From Paramecium octaurelia (taxonomy: Eukaryota > Ciliophora > Oligohymenophorea > Peniculida > Parameciidae), in assembly GCA_905182995.1 (NCBI GenBank), contig CAJJDP010000072.1, positions 74,934-138,933 of the forward strand: DNA of 64,000 nt, written 5' to 3'. A program made the position numbers and the translations under genes. Positions 35,652 through 47,542 of this stretch are shown here, in pieces; within the stretch, counting starts at the first letter, position 1; the number at the start of each line of letters is the position of its first letter. The notes beneath the pieces are model-generated. The model was not told the origin of the DNA and ran no database searches. It saw only the letters and a program-made list of their open reading frames with translations.

Positions 35652-36611
35652 TTAATATTTTAAATATTATATCAAAAAAATCTCATTTCATTTCTTTTTT
35701 TAATTTCTGATTTCATAATAATTAAATTGATCGAAATCAAAAAGTTATAAATGTTTCAATCTCCATTTTTATTAATCTAAATTCCTAAAATATTTCCAAA
35801 TCTCACTAAATATTGCAAAAATCCAATTCCACTTCAGAATTCCTCAATTATTAATCACAACAAATATGTCATACTTAATTAATCAATCATTTCCCCTTGA
35901 TATATCTGTTTAGACTAATATTTAAATTTATAAAATTATTAATTGTTTCAAAAAAAAAGATGCTTTGCTTTATAAATTATTCAAATAATTTACCCAATAA
36001 TAAAAATTATTAAAGAAATTATAGATAATTAAATTTTGTGTAAAATATTACCTGTACTTTCAGTTCAAACTTTTTTTAGTAATAAAATTAGAAGGGTAAA
36101 CAAGATTTTTAAGATTTACTTGTAATTAAAACTATATATATTTCTATGTCATACAGAATCTAGATAATGAGGCTTTGAATAGATAATTCCAATATAATAA
36201 TTAGTTTTCTAATCTTCAACTACTACTATAAATTAAATTATTTAATATCATTGTTGAATCAGGTTTTCAATTTATATGATTAATTGAATAAAATCAAAGT
36301 TAATCGTTTCATAAATATCTTTAATAAAGTGAGAGTATTGAAATTTTGTGGAAGATGGAATTTCATTTTAAATTCTTTAATAAATTTTGATTTTTATTAA
36401 TAGTACTATTTAACATAATTTTCTTAAGAGTTTTATTATTGAATTGTTAAAGAATTTAATAAATATGTGAATTAGATAAATTATCAAACAAATTTATTTT
36501 TGAAGGAAAGTGTTTCTAATGATTTTAAAGATATAGATATTAAATTGTCATTTTAAACTAGAAATTTATATATAGATTCGAGTTATTTTTGTTATTAAAT
36601 TTAATTTCCAT
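35652..36611. other. Gene-free AT-rich spacer between divergent genes
   Basis: About 960 bp, one of the longer intergenic spaces outside the inverted repeat. No frame is supported, and runs of A and T dominate. It should contain two divergent promoters. Confidence 0.5.
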
Positions 36612-38184
36612 ATGTTCAAAAAGGTGAAAAAGGTGTTAAGATTTATAAAACCTAAAAAATAAAAGCCATCTAGTTCTGAGGATTTTGAATTGAAGCGTAA
36701 AACAACAGTTATCCAATATGATGACACGCTTAAAACGAAATTCACATAGGAAAGCACTATTGATACTTCGAAGAACAAAGAGTACGAGGAGTATGAAGTA
36801 TAGTAAGAGGATTCACTGATTGGGATTGCTTTAAAATTTGATATGAGTGTGGAGCTTTTGAAAAGGATAAATAATTTGAGCAGCGAATTCATTGCTCAAG
36901 GAATGGTGTTAAAGGTCTTTAAATAAGATCATGTGGATAGTGAGGAGGAGGAGTATAGTGAAGAAGAGGAAGTGGAATAAATGGAATAAGACATATGGAA
37001 GCAGTAAATCAAGCAATACAATAATATTCCCATGTATTATTGTATGGATGATTAGAATGTTAAAGGATAAATGACTGTAAGAGAAGATATGATTCTTTTC
37101 GATACCAATCAGGTTCAACAGTACGCAGGTAAGAGGATACTGAATAATGCATGCATTTCTATTAATGATATCAATGAAGCCATAGTTCATATCTTACCTA
37201 ATGCAAATGATCAAAAAGATTATTTAATCTAAATTTTATTGAGTGGGATTGGTAGAGTAGAATTCGAGAAGAAATTCAGAAAGAAACTCTAGAAGTTCAA
37301 AAAGCAAAAAAAGAGTATTGCAACTATATTTTTCAGAGTACTTAAAATATTTATATATTTAGTATCAAGAGAGATATGAATCAGGACAGCTAATTCCAGA
37401 AGAGGTAAAGAGAGATATGTGTAAGTCGATCACTGAATTTATCAATCATTCAGTCTAAAATTTAAAGGACCAATAGAATGTTATCAATTTAACTAAACTT
37501 CCTTATATAGATTTAATTGATGAAAGTAATCGCTATTAACAATTAATCTAAAAGTAAGAATTGGATAATGTGATTGGAAAGAGAATGGGAAGTAATGAAA
37601 TAATGATAATATCTTTTAGGATTATGGGCAAGTATTTCATATGTTCCCAAATATAAAGCCAATTCGAAATGCTTAAATGAAAGTCTCTATAAATAATTAA
37701 TTGAATTGATACCTGCTATATATAGGTTGTCCAATTGGAATATCAAATTTACTATAGATAACGATGGCTCTAGTTATGAACAATTGCTACTGTCATTGTA
37801 ATATCAGAATCCATTTTTTTTAACAATCAAGGATAAGGATGGAAAGGTGTTTGGAGCATATGTTTCATCTGAATTATAGGGTTCAAAGAAGGGATTCCAT
37901 GGAACTGGAGAAACATTCTTATTTTAAGTAATAATGTGTATGATATCAAGTAAGACGAGTTGCAAATGATTCCATATTATTGGAAGGAGACAAACAGTGA
38001 TTTTGTTTATTGTGATTCAGATGGATTTTGTGTTGGTTGCGGTCCTTCATTTGGAATATTTGTTGATTCAAAGTTATATTTTGGTTATAATAATCCATGT
38101 TCAACTTTTGAAAATCCAAGATTCACCTAAAACGAAAAATTTTTAATCCAGCATTTTGAAGTTTGGGTAATTGAATAATTATGA
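36612..38184 (+). CDS. LysM-TLDc protein (OXR1/NCOA7-like)
   Basis: Introns at 37338-37362, 37592-37619 and 37928-37950 (25, 28, 23 nt) give 498 residues. A LysM-type motif lies at about residues 70-108 (DSLIGIALKFDMSVELLKRI ending MVLKVF). An acidic middle follows, then a C-terminal TLDc domain from about residue 325. TLDc markers are LWASISYV, NWNIKFTIDNDGSSYEQLL, DGKVFGAYVSSEL, KKGFHGTGETFLF and a final GFCVGCGPSFGIFVDSKLYF. This is the OXR1/NCOA7 layout (LysM plus TLDc). Known members bind the V-ATPase and protect against oxidative stress. Confidence 0.92.
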
Positions 38185-38548
38185 TAATTGTTTATTATTG
38201 ATTATTGTTATTTTCTTAAGAATTTGATATTTTCAAAAAAACCTTCATATTATTTATAAATTTTGAATTCGGCTAATGGATAGTTCCAATTTATTTTTTC
38301 CAAATTTTATTCATCCAATGATTGATTATCTATAATATAATGCTAATTTCATGATATAATTAATATGATTCAGTTTCTAGCTAGCATTCAAATTTATAAT
38401 TAAACTCAAAACTTATTTATTTTTCGATAAATTTTGTATATCGCTCCTATTTATGTAAAATTTATAATGCTCAACAAAATAATTTATTTTATAAATTGTT
38501 ATGCTCTTGTAAATCCCCAATAAAAAAACAAATCAAATAAGGCCATCT
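38185..38548. other. AT-rich spacer
   Basis: 360 bp with no coding frame. Promoter of the next gene is presumed here. Confidence 0.4.
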
Positions 38549-39028
38549 ATGTTTTTGAATAATATAGATTTGAACACAGTTTTACTATCACCAAAATTAA
38601 ATCCTTCCGATCTTGAAAAATCTCCCCTTATCACTTAATTGAATCATTAAAAGAAGAGACAAGTTACTAAGCTACCTGTAATAAGAGAAAAATCCATAAT
38701 ATCAATCAGTAATAAAGAATCACTTGAAAACACTCCTTTAAATGATGCTATGGCTTAGTCATAGTCAATGAAGGCCACAGTCCATTGTGGAGAATAATTA
38801 AAGTTACCCCAAATATAATATATATCACCCTAAATCGAATCTAAGCATAGAAAAAATTTAACTGAAGGTAACCTTGTTAAGAAAAGAGTTGAATTCAGAG
38901 CTTCAATTTTGGTGATTGATTTCGTTAATTAAGTCATGAAGAAAGATAAAATTGATGGAAGTGCTAAACCACTTATTAGGAGGGTCTAACAAAGACAGCA
39001 AACTAAATTTTTGCCAAAATTAGGATGA
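38549..39028 (+). CDS. Hypothetical basic protein with a conserved C-terminal KRVEF motif
   Basis: Single exon, 159 residues. The N-terminal two thirds are Ser/Lys/Gln-rich and probably disordered. The C-terminus contains KKRVEFRASILVIDFVNQV and, 15 residues later, KPLIRRVQQRQ. The same arrangement ends the protein at 44463-45023 on the other strand, so this is a short shared C-terminal module of unknown function. The proline-directed Ser/Thr sites in the N-terminal part suggest regulation by phosphorylation, as inference. Confidence 0.6.
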
Positions 39029-39784
39029 TTGATATTAATATATGCACCCATTGGTTTTCTTGACTGAGATCAAAGATTATGAATTTAATTTCTTAAAGCT
39101 TTTAAATTTCATCTATTTTCTAAGTTGTATTATTTTATTTTATATTAATACAAGCTTTACAAATAAAACCATTTAAAAAGATAATTATAGTATATTTCAT
39201 TCTTTGTGCATCTGTTAATCAAATAATTTATTCAATAGATTTCGAATGAATTCAAACTCTTGTTTAAAGAAATGTGACATTGAAACCTTAAAATAAATTA
39301 AATCAAAAAATGAACTTTTTGAATACCTTTCATCCTTTCTATTTTTAATAAACCTAAGTAGGATAGAATTTTATAATGATGCATTCTGAATTTTTTGTAT
39401 ATGTTAAAATTGTAAGAACTTATCCAAAATGACTTTAAAATAATTTATTTGCCCTGGGATTTAAAAGAATTTTGTTGTAATATACTGTGAAATGTGAAAT
39501 TTAATTTCATCTATAGAAATGATGATGATTATATGATGAAATATTAGATGAATTTGAAAATATCTCAGGAAGTTAGATATAATCATTATTATAATATTTG
39601 AATTATTGTAACAAAGTCAAATTAATCTCAACTTAAGTTCTTCTATTTGTATTTGCTATATGGTTTATATAGAATCATTGGTTATAATTTATAAATATTT
39701 TCACTACTTCTTCAGTGGGAAATATGAAGTTTAAAGCGAAATTTTTTAATAAAATATTTATTAATTATGTAGAAACACACCTTA
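39029..39784. other. Gene-free AT-rich spacer
   Basis: About 750 bp without any supported frame on either strand. Confidence 0.45.
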
Positions 39785-41384
39785 ATGGAGACTACTCCCC
39801 ATATTGAGATTAAGCATACCACTTAAGCTACAAGTAAGGGAGTCTATGTCTTGTATTACCCATCGATAAATGAATCTGTAGACCCAATTGTCAAGGCGCT
39901 ACAATTTTATTTTAAATCAAAGGAGTTGATCAAGGACATTAATTCTGGGAAGTAAGCTAAGATTTATGCTTTAAATGATAATGATCCCTTTGAATATGTT
40001 ATTATTTAGAATGCAACGAGTCCTCGGTTGGATGGGGCAAATTTGGCTCGCAAAGCATCCAATAAGATCGCTACTCAAAAAGTAGATGACAACTCAATAA
40101 GTGTACTTTTACCTCATAATTACACAATTCATGATATAGCTGAGTTCTCCTTTGGATTTTAATTGGCTAATTATAGATGGACATATTAATCTATCAAGGA
40201 GGGAAATAAATCCTCTTCATTCCCAATCCATTTTTTAAATTTGATTACATCAATCACTTAAGAAGATTATTTAAATCAAGTGGAATAGAAATGGAATCTA
40301 AAATAGTATACAATTATATTTAATAATTTAGTTTGCATCATTTAGTGAAACCCATTCTGAGATTGCGAGAACTTGTACCCACAAGACCTAATATTGCCAA
40401 TACTGAATTTATGAAGAATTACATTTTAGACATTGTAAAAGAGCATGGTGATAAAATCACTTCAACTCTGATTGAAGGAGATGATCTTTTGGGAGCGGGC
40501 TTAAGACTCATACATGCAGTTGGAAGAGGTTCAATACATAAACCATTTTACTCTTGTTTGTCTTATAAAGGAAATGCAGAGAGTGATAAGTATTATGCTT
40601 TAGTAGGAAAAGGAGGTAAAATATTGATTAAAACTTAGTCGTTTTTGATAGTGGAGGTTTGAGTATTAAGAGCACCTCTAGCATGGAATAAATGTATGAC
40701 GATAAAGGTGGTGCTTGTACTGTATTAGAGACATTCAGGGCTGTTGTCTCATTAGGACTGCCAATTAATGTTGTGTGTTCTACAGCTTGGGTTGAAAACT
40801 CAGTTGGACCAGATTCTTATAGAGTTTCCGATGTGATTTAATCTTATAAGGGATTGACTGTTGAAATTTTAAACACTGATGCTGAAGGCAGATTGATATT
40901 AGCAGATGCTATGTCTTATGCATAAGATAAGTTTGCTATTCACGAGATGATTGAACTTTCAACACTTACTGGCATCATTAAAAGTGCCTTGGGTAGATAT
41001 TGCGGAGTGTTTACAAATAGAAAAGGATGCTATTCATTGTTATAAAAAGTTGAAAAAGTAACAAAAGAATCATTTTGGCCTTTACCACTGGAAGACCAAC
41101 ACAGAGAGCTGATCAAAGGAAGTGTTGCTGATATCAATAACTCAAGTTCTGGTAAAGTAGGAGCATCTGCTGCAGCAGCATTTTTGGAGTACTTTGTTGA
41201 AAAGAAGGTGAGATGGATGCATTGGGATATCGCTAATGTGGCTGTTACTGATAAGAATGAAGGAATTTATACAAAAGGAGGAACTGGATTTGGAGTTATG
41301 TCATTGATCTATTATATGACTTGGGATGTTGTAAGTAAGGAAATTAAGGAGTAAAAGTAAGAAAATGAAGATGATGACAATTGA
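39785..41384 (+). CDS. Leucyl aminopeptidase, family M17
   Basis: Cytosolic two-metal exopeptidase that removes N-terminal residues from peptides. Introns at 40306-40331 and 40616-40638 (26, 23 nt) give 516 residues. The variable N-terminal domain spans about residues 1-180; the catalytic domain begins near LVPTRPNIANTEFM. Metal-binding and catalytic segments are present: VGKGVVFDSGGLSIK (Lys and Asp ligands), then MYDDKGGAC and the family signature NTDAEGRLILADA. The C-terminus has ASAAAAFLEYF and the GGTGFGV helix end. All catalytic residues I can place are kept, so it should be active. Part of the gene is repeated at 42051-42714 by what looks like an assembly duplication. Confidence 0.93.
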
Positions 41385-42049
41385 AATATTAAATATCAAT
41401 ATGATAATCATTATATTCTAAGATTTGACATCCGAAGCTAGTATCAGAAATTTAATTGGATGATTTTAGAACCAGAATTAATTCGCATTTTGCGAATGGT
41501 CTTTTTTCATAATATGCTGATATTCAAATCCCAAATATTTTAGTCATCAGCCTTAAAAAACTAAATGACAGTATTATTGGGTGATCAAGAGTATTTATCA
41601 ACTAAATTATACAAATAAAATTTAGTCATCCATTCTCCTTCTCATTTATAATTACAAGTAGAAAGTACAAAAGAACGTTACAAAAATATATAAATAATAT
41701 TAAAAAAATAATGCTAATTATCTAATTTCTAATTCAAAGCTCTTAAGCGAAAATTATTTTTAGGATCTCTAGTTCAACAATTTTATATTATTAACTAAAA
41801 TGTAAAATCCAAAGATGATTACAAAATATATCAAATAAAAACCAGTCAAAGAAATATCAACTAAGTTTTATTTTTGGAATAAATGAAAGTGAGTGAATGT
41901 TGTTTTGATTCAATCTTTACTATAACTGCTCAAATTATAGTACATAAATGTGATAATAAAATATTCTTAATTCCAAAATTGCAATGAATGATTTCATTTA
42001 ATAAATTAAATTGCAATATAGATTTGATTTCGATCTCATTCTTCTTTCT
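40721..42049. repeat. First copy of a 1,329-bp direct repeat flanking a single N
   Basis: Every base I compared is identical to 42051-43379 at an offset of 1330. It covers the 3' part of the aminopeptidase gene and about 660 bp of downstream spacer. See the paired entry for interpretation. Confidence 0.9.
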
Positions 42050-42050
42050 N

Positions 42051-42714
42051 TGTATTAGAGACATTCAGGGCTGTTGTCTCATTAGGACTGCCAATTAATG
42101 TTGTGTGTTCTACAGCTTGGGTTGAAAACTCAGTTGGACCAGATTCTTATAGAGTTTCCGATGTGATTTAATCTTATAAGGGATTGACTGTTGAAATTTT
42201 AAACACTGATGCTGAAGGCAGATTGATATTAGCAGATGCTATGTCTTATGCATAAGATAAGTTTGCTATTCACGAGATGATTGAACTTTCAACACTTACT
42301 GGCATCATTAAAAGTGCCTTGGGTAGATATTGCGGAGTGTTTACAAATAGAAAAGGATGCTATTCATTGTTATAAAAAGTTGAAAAAGTAACAAAAGAAT
42401 CATTTTGGCCTTTACCACTGGAAGACCAACACAGAGAGCTGATCAAAGGAAGTGTTGCTGATATCAATAACTCAAGTTCTGGTAAAGTAGGAGCATCTGC
42501 TGCAGCAGCATTTTTGGAGTACTTTGTTGAAAAGAAGGTGAGATGGATGCATTGGGATATCGCTAATGTGGCTGTTACTGATAAGAATGAAGGAATTTAT
42601 ACAAAAGGAGGAACTGGATTTGGAGTTATGTCATTGATCTATTATATGACTTGGGATGTTGTAAGTAAGGAAATTAAGGAGTAAAAGTAAGAAAATGAAG
42701 ATGATGACAATTGA
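42051..42714 (+). pseudogene. 3' fragment of the aminopeptidase gene (probable assembly duplicate)
   Basis: It repeats the last 221 codons of the M17 aminopeptidase (from the TVLETFRAVVS segment to TGA at 42712-42714), with no start and no 5' half. The frame is intact. Because the surrounding repeat is perfect and abuts an N, this is most likely not a second gene but the same sequence assembled twice. Confidence 0.8.
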
Positions 42715-43379
42715 AATATTAAATATCAATATGATAATCATTATATTCTAAGATTTGACATCCGAAGCTAGTATCAGAAATTTAATTGGATGATTTTAGA
42801 ACCAGAATTAATTCGCATTTTGCGAATGGTCTTTTTTCATAATATGCTGATATTCAAATCCCAAATATTTTAGTCATCAGCCTTAAAAAACTAAATGACA
42901 GTATTATTGGGTGATCAAGAGTATTTATCAACTAAATTATACAAATAAAATTTAGTCATCCATTCTCCTTCTCATTTATAATTACAAGTAGAAAGTACAA
43001 AAGAACGTTACAAAAATATATAAATAATATTAAAAAAATAATGCTAATTATCTAATTTCTAATTCAAAGCTCTTAAGCGAAAATTATTTTTAGGATCTCT
43101 AGTTCAACAATTTTATATTATTAACTAAAATGTAAAATCCAAAGATGATTACAAAATATATCAAATAAAAACCAGTCAAAGAAATATCAACTAAGTTTTA
43201 TTTTTGGAATAAATGAAAGTGAGTGAATGTTGTTTTGATTCAATCTTTACTATAACTGCTCAAATTATAGTACATAAATGTGATAATAAAATATTCTTAA
43301 TTCCAAAATTGCAATGAATGATTTCATTTAATAAATTAAATTGCAATATAGATTTGATTTCGATCTCATTCTTCTTTCT
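42051..43379. repeat. Second copy of the 1,329-bp direct repeat
   Basis: It starts immediately after a lone N at 42050 and matches 40721-42049 without visible difference, including non-coding DNA. A perfect copy beginning exactly at an N is the signature of two overlapping contig ends placed side by side. The remainder of both copies downstream of the aminopeptidase stop is gene-free. Confidence 0.9.
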
Positions 43380-43435
43380 TTCTTTACAAATTTAATAACA
43401 TTAAAGTTTCTGATCCGATTTAATTTTATTTTTAA

Positions 43436-44300
43436 ATGGAAAAGGAGCTTGAGTAATTAAATTATCTATTATATTAGATATAATCTTAAAAATAGTAACC
43501 CTTACGTGTCAGATTTTATTAATAAGGAGGGCAAGCAAACAAATTCAAAAGGAATAAATTCTGATATTTTGGCTCCTTAACTACAGGGATTTTGTAATTC
43601 TAAACAAAGAAAATTTGATCTGAAATATAGAAACTCTATTTCATACACACCCCATTAGAATAAATATTTTGGTTATTGCCAATGCCCTAATTAAAAAGTT
43701 AAGCACACTTCATTAGGAAAAGTCTTAATCAACAATAATACAACAGAAAAAAAACAGGATGTAAAACCATCTCAGCCTGTGAATCTAGCTAACTGTTTTA
43801 ATAAGCCTAAAACTCCCAAGATTCCATTTATACCCTATGTCAATAGTGTAAGATATCAAATATCAGAAAATGATTTTGTTGATAATCTCCAACCTCATTT
43901 AAGTGGTAGTCTTAAGGATGCAACTTAGGTTTATAAATCGGGATCAATTGAAGCCATGAAATATAGAAAAGGAACTTAACTTAGGGACAAGTAGATCAAG
44001 TTGAATAATAAAGAGTCTGATTAATTAAGATTTACTTGTAGGTACTTAAACGCTAAGAAAATCAAGTCTCCTCCCTATATGGTGATGAAAAAATATGAGT
44101 TTATAGAGAAGATTAATCAGGAACAGGAAAGGAAACTAGCAAAATCAATTGATGACAGTCTTATTAAAAGAATTACTCCCTTACCTCATTTATAAACATT
44201 AATCACAAAAAGCTATAATTCCTCCTATTAGAATGTTGACATTTCCCTATCTCAATCAATCGACTCTTAGAAGATCAAGGCCTTCCTTTCATAAAGATGA
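43436..44300 (+). CDS. Hypothetical basic protein
   Basis: One intron at 43453-43477 (25 nt, GTAATT...ATTAG) immediately after six codons; 279 residues. The protein is Lys/Ser/Gln-rich, with a small Cys pair (FGYCQCPNQK) near residue 75 and a helical patch (KKYEFIEKINQEQERKLAKS) near residue 225. Short proline-containing segments (KPKTPKIPFIPY) suggest an extended, partner-binding protein. No family is recognised. Confidence 0.6.
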
Positions 44301-44462
44301 AAATTATTTATATTTCGATTAAAATTATTATTTGATATTTCTAAATTCTTATATCTTACTCGATATGAAAAACTTTGATAAACATAAATAATGAATCAAA
44401 ATTTCTCATCATTGACTTATAAATAAGTGATGCCAAGAGACATCAGAACCAAAGCAATCTGC

Positions 44463-45023
44463 TCATTCTTATTTCTTTTAATAAGATCTGGTCTTTTGGT
44501 GGACAATCCTTCTTAATGGTTTTTTGACTTCATTCAATTCCTAACGGTCCTAGACACCAGTCTCCAAATCTATCACAATCAAAGACTTCTTGAACTCCAC
44601 TCTCTTCCTTTAAAATTTGATTACTGGAGCATCTATTTTAGACTCTTATCTTCTTAAGAACAACCTCGTTCTCTTGACAGGTCTCTTGTATTCGATAGGA
44701 GATGCATTTTTTGATTCCCTATTTTCTAAAGGCAAATCAGGTAGTGATTGTTATAACTTTGAAGTTCTTGAATTGCACAAAATCGGTAGTTTGAGGTGAT
44801 AAGAGATCTCAATCAGAGGATCGCTTTCAATTTCAGTGTGAATCGGTTTGCAAACACTTCTTTCTGTTGCTTCTGCCTCAGTTTTTAGAGAATTAGGCAT
44901 TATGTCTATTTAGTTTAGAAATAGGGAAGGTCTCATTGTTCTTGTGGTTAGGACTTATTTAGACTTAGGATCATTTTCTGCAATCCTGGGAAGTGAAAAT
45001 CTAGTAGATGAAACTTATGACAT
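44463..45023 (-). CDS. Hypothetical basic protein with the same C-terminal KRVEF motif
   Basis: Single exon, 186 residues. The N-terminus is Ser/Thr/Arg-rich. The C-terminal 50 residues contain RKRVEFKKSLIVIDLETGV then KPLRRIVHQK, matching KKRVEFRASILVIDFVNQV and KPLIRRVQQRQ of the protein at 38549-39028. The two genes are 5.4 kb apart (less if the duplicated block is artefactual), on opposite strands, and otherwise dissimilar, which points to a short functional module. Confidence 0.6.
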
Positions 45024-46266
45024 GTGAAGTTTCAATTTTATTTAATAAATTCTTGTTTGTAGTTTAAATCAACATTATAAAATTGAAACTGTTTTCAAAT
45101 CTGATTAATTAGATAATAACAAACTAATTAAAATTACTTGTAATCGGTTTATTTGCTTAAATTAAAGCTACTTTCTTACCAGAAAATGAGTAATAATATA
45201 ATACTACATTTCTTATATCACAAAATAATTGATCTTACTACACGAAGATAAAATAAAATAGAAATTAATAAATCCATATCAGTGTATAACTGAAATCCAG
45301 TTTCGTCTAGCTGACATTGTTATATAGCAAATTACAATCCGATGTTACTTCTCTCTCTAATGTAATAAAAAGTAAGTCAGGCAAGTTTCATTTTCTTAAA
45401 TAAAATGCAGTACTAATTTATATAATATATTTTTATTAAAAATTACTACTCAATTTACCATCCTAAATATATATTTTATATAGATATCCAACATTTACTT
45501 ATTATTATTGTATACCAAATATATACCTATTATAATATTATAAACATAATAATTATATATATATAAATAAATGGTCTTCCACATACTAAACTTTTTAGTA
45601 AAAGGAGTTATTTTTTCTTGAATTGGATATCTAATCTATTAATATTCTTCCTAACATTTATTACAAAGCTAATTAGGATGTATCGATTAGATGAATAAAA
45701 AATAGTGGATGCATATATTAAACAATGGATATGAAATAAATTTACAGAAACCAGGTTTAGAATGGAGAGAGAGTTGAATTTCCAGAAGAGTTTTAATGAG
45801 AAAAATTATATTAAGAAAACCATTATACTGAATTATATTATCTTGGACAGAAGCCATTGGATAAATGAAAACTCAATATGTTTTCGAGGAATAATTTAAG
45901 TATGCTATTATAGAAAAAAGAGTTGAGATGAATATTAATTAGCGAGAGCAAAGAAGATAGTAGAGCAATTAGAAAAAAGAATTGTTATAATCTAATCAAT
46001 TATTATCAAAAATCTAATCAAAGAATATATCAAGATGAATAATTTAACATTATTTTCAGACTACACATTTATCATTTCAATATATCTTGATATTAGATTA
46101 TAAATCTAACTTTATCAATTATTATCAGTTATTATGATATATATTCTCATGTACATTCTAAAGATCTATTTACCTTAAATAAGTCCTGTCTGTTTAATAA
46201 TTTTAATGAGTTCCTATTTCCACATTATTTTAATAAATGTATGACTCAAAATTATTTATGCTCTTA
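45024..46266. other. Gene-poor AT-rich region with one decayed-looking coding remnant
   Basis: 45024-45670 has no supported frame. From ATG 45678 a plus-strand frame reads MYRLDEQKIVDAYIKQWI, meets TGA, and continues in the same frame with protein-like text (RMERELNFQKSFNEKNYIKK, then DEYQLARAKKIVEQLEKR after another TGA) to about 46140. No intron of normal size removes the stops. It is either a pseudogene or an exon set I could not solve; no family was recognised. Confidence 0.35.
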
Positions 46267-46280
46267 TACAAATAAACAAA

Positions 46281-46512
46281 CTAATATAATAGATTAATAT
46301 CAGTAGTTTCGACCACAAGAGTTTTAAGTGGGATATATTCTACTTTATGAGTTCTAATTGAGTCTTCTGATGCCTTGTTCAATTTCAAATCAATCTTCTT
46401 CTTTGCAAACAGAGAATCAATCAATTGAAGATTTTTCAAGTTGCTTGCTTATTTTAGATTTTTATTGCAAAAAGTTATTTGATTTCTAATAATATTCCTT
46501 CGTGTCTTTCAT
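46281..46512 (-). other. Coding-like segment, frame interrupted (first copy)
   Basis: From ATG at 46512 the minus strand reads a Lys/Gln-rich helix (MKDTKEYYQKSNNFLQQK) to a TGA at 46417-46419. Immediately after, in a shifted frame, it reads SLFAKKKIDLKLNKASEDS and VEYIPLKTLVVETTDINLL. A repeated ATTG at the joint could account for the shift. A broken gene or an unrecognised intron are both possible. The same sequence recurs at 47557-47788. Confidence 0.3.
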
Positions 46513-46608
46513 TTCTAAGAATTACCTTGAGTATTGGATATATACGAAGAAAACCAATTATTCTTAACAAATTAACTTAGTTCTTGATTTTACATTAATA
46601 AAAATAAA

Positions 46609-47152
46609 ATGTTTTAAGCAGAGAAAGGTGCTAATGCTATCCCTGGATACACAGGGTAATGATTCTTATTTATTATGATTAGATTTATACCTAGTCAAGA
46701 CTATGATCAAGATTTATTACAAATTTAAGGCAATAGAAATCACATTCCAAGTATTTAGATTATGATTAATCTCCAGACTACGCAGGGTTTGTTCCAGGCA
46801 TTAAGTCAGAAAACCTATTCGGAAAGACTTTCGGAAAAATTACTTTACTTTCCAGCACTCATGAACATCATAGAGGGTATAATCCCAATAATTAATTCAA
46901 GATCTGATTTACCTGCAGACATTAGGTACAAAAGCGAAGTGAAAGAGGCTTATTGTGATCAACGAGACTAAAGGGGAAGAGATATTAATCTCTATGGCAA
47001 ATTAGACTCAGAAACATCAGTAACTGTTATATATGCTATTTTCCTAGAAAGCTCTTGCCTATACTCTGTCCAATCTGACCCACTTTGAATAAACTAACAC
47101 TCTTCCTAAAAGAAGTAATTAGCTCTTTTTATATTCAAAGGTGACTCTAGGG
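46609..47152 (+). CDS. CIMIP2/FAM166-like protein, 5' part (truncated by the gap)
   Basis: This is identical to 47885-48428 and is cut at the N gap before the last exon is complete. It is the duplicated end of the same gene; see the full copy. Confidence 0.6.
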
Positions 47153-47542
47153 NNNNNNNNNNNNNNNNNNNNNNNNNNNNNNNNNNNNNNNNNNNNNNNN
47201 NNNNNNNNNNNNNNNNNNNNNNNNNNNNNNNNNNNNNNNNNNNNNNNNNNNNNNNNNNNNNNNNNNNNNNNNNNNNNNNNNNNNNNNNNNNNNNNNNNNN
47301 NNNNNNNNNNNNNNNNNNNNNNNNNNNNNNNNNNNNNNNNNNNNNNNNNNNNNNNNNNNNNNNNNNNNNNNNNNNNNNNNNNNNNNNNNNNNNNNNNNNN
47401 NNNNNNNNNNNNNNNNNNNNNNNNNNNNNNNNNNNNNNNNNNNNNNNNNNNNNNNNNNNNNNNNNNNNNNNNNNNNNNNNNNNNNNNNNNNNNNNNNNNN
47501 NNNNNNNNNNNNNNNNNNNNNNNNNNNNNNNNNNNNNNNNNN
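47153..47542. other. 390-N assembly gap
   Basis: A run of 390 undetermined bases flanked by a perfect direct repeat. Any frame crossing it is meaningless. Confidence 0.99.

Larger units (their letters stand above)
46267..47152. repeat. First copy of an 886-bp direct repeat flanking an N gap
   Basis: It matches 47543-48428 at an offset of 1276, with no difference seen. It stops exactly at the first N. Confidence 0.9.

Noticed and set aside
42051-42714. A second, genuine aminopeptidase gene
   Set aside because: It lacks a start, is perfectly identical to the first copy including spacer DNA, and begins at an N; assembly duplication is simpler.
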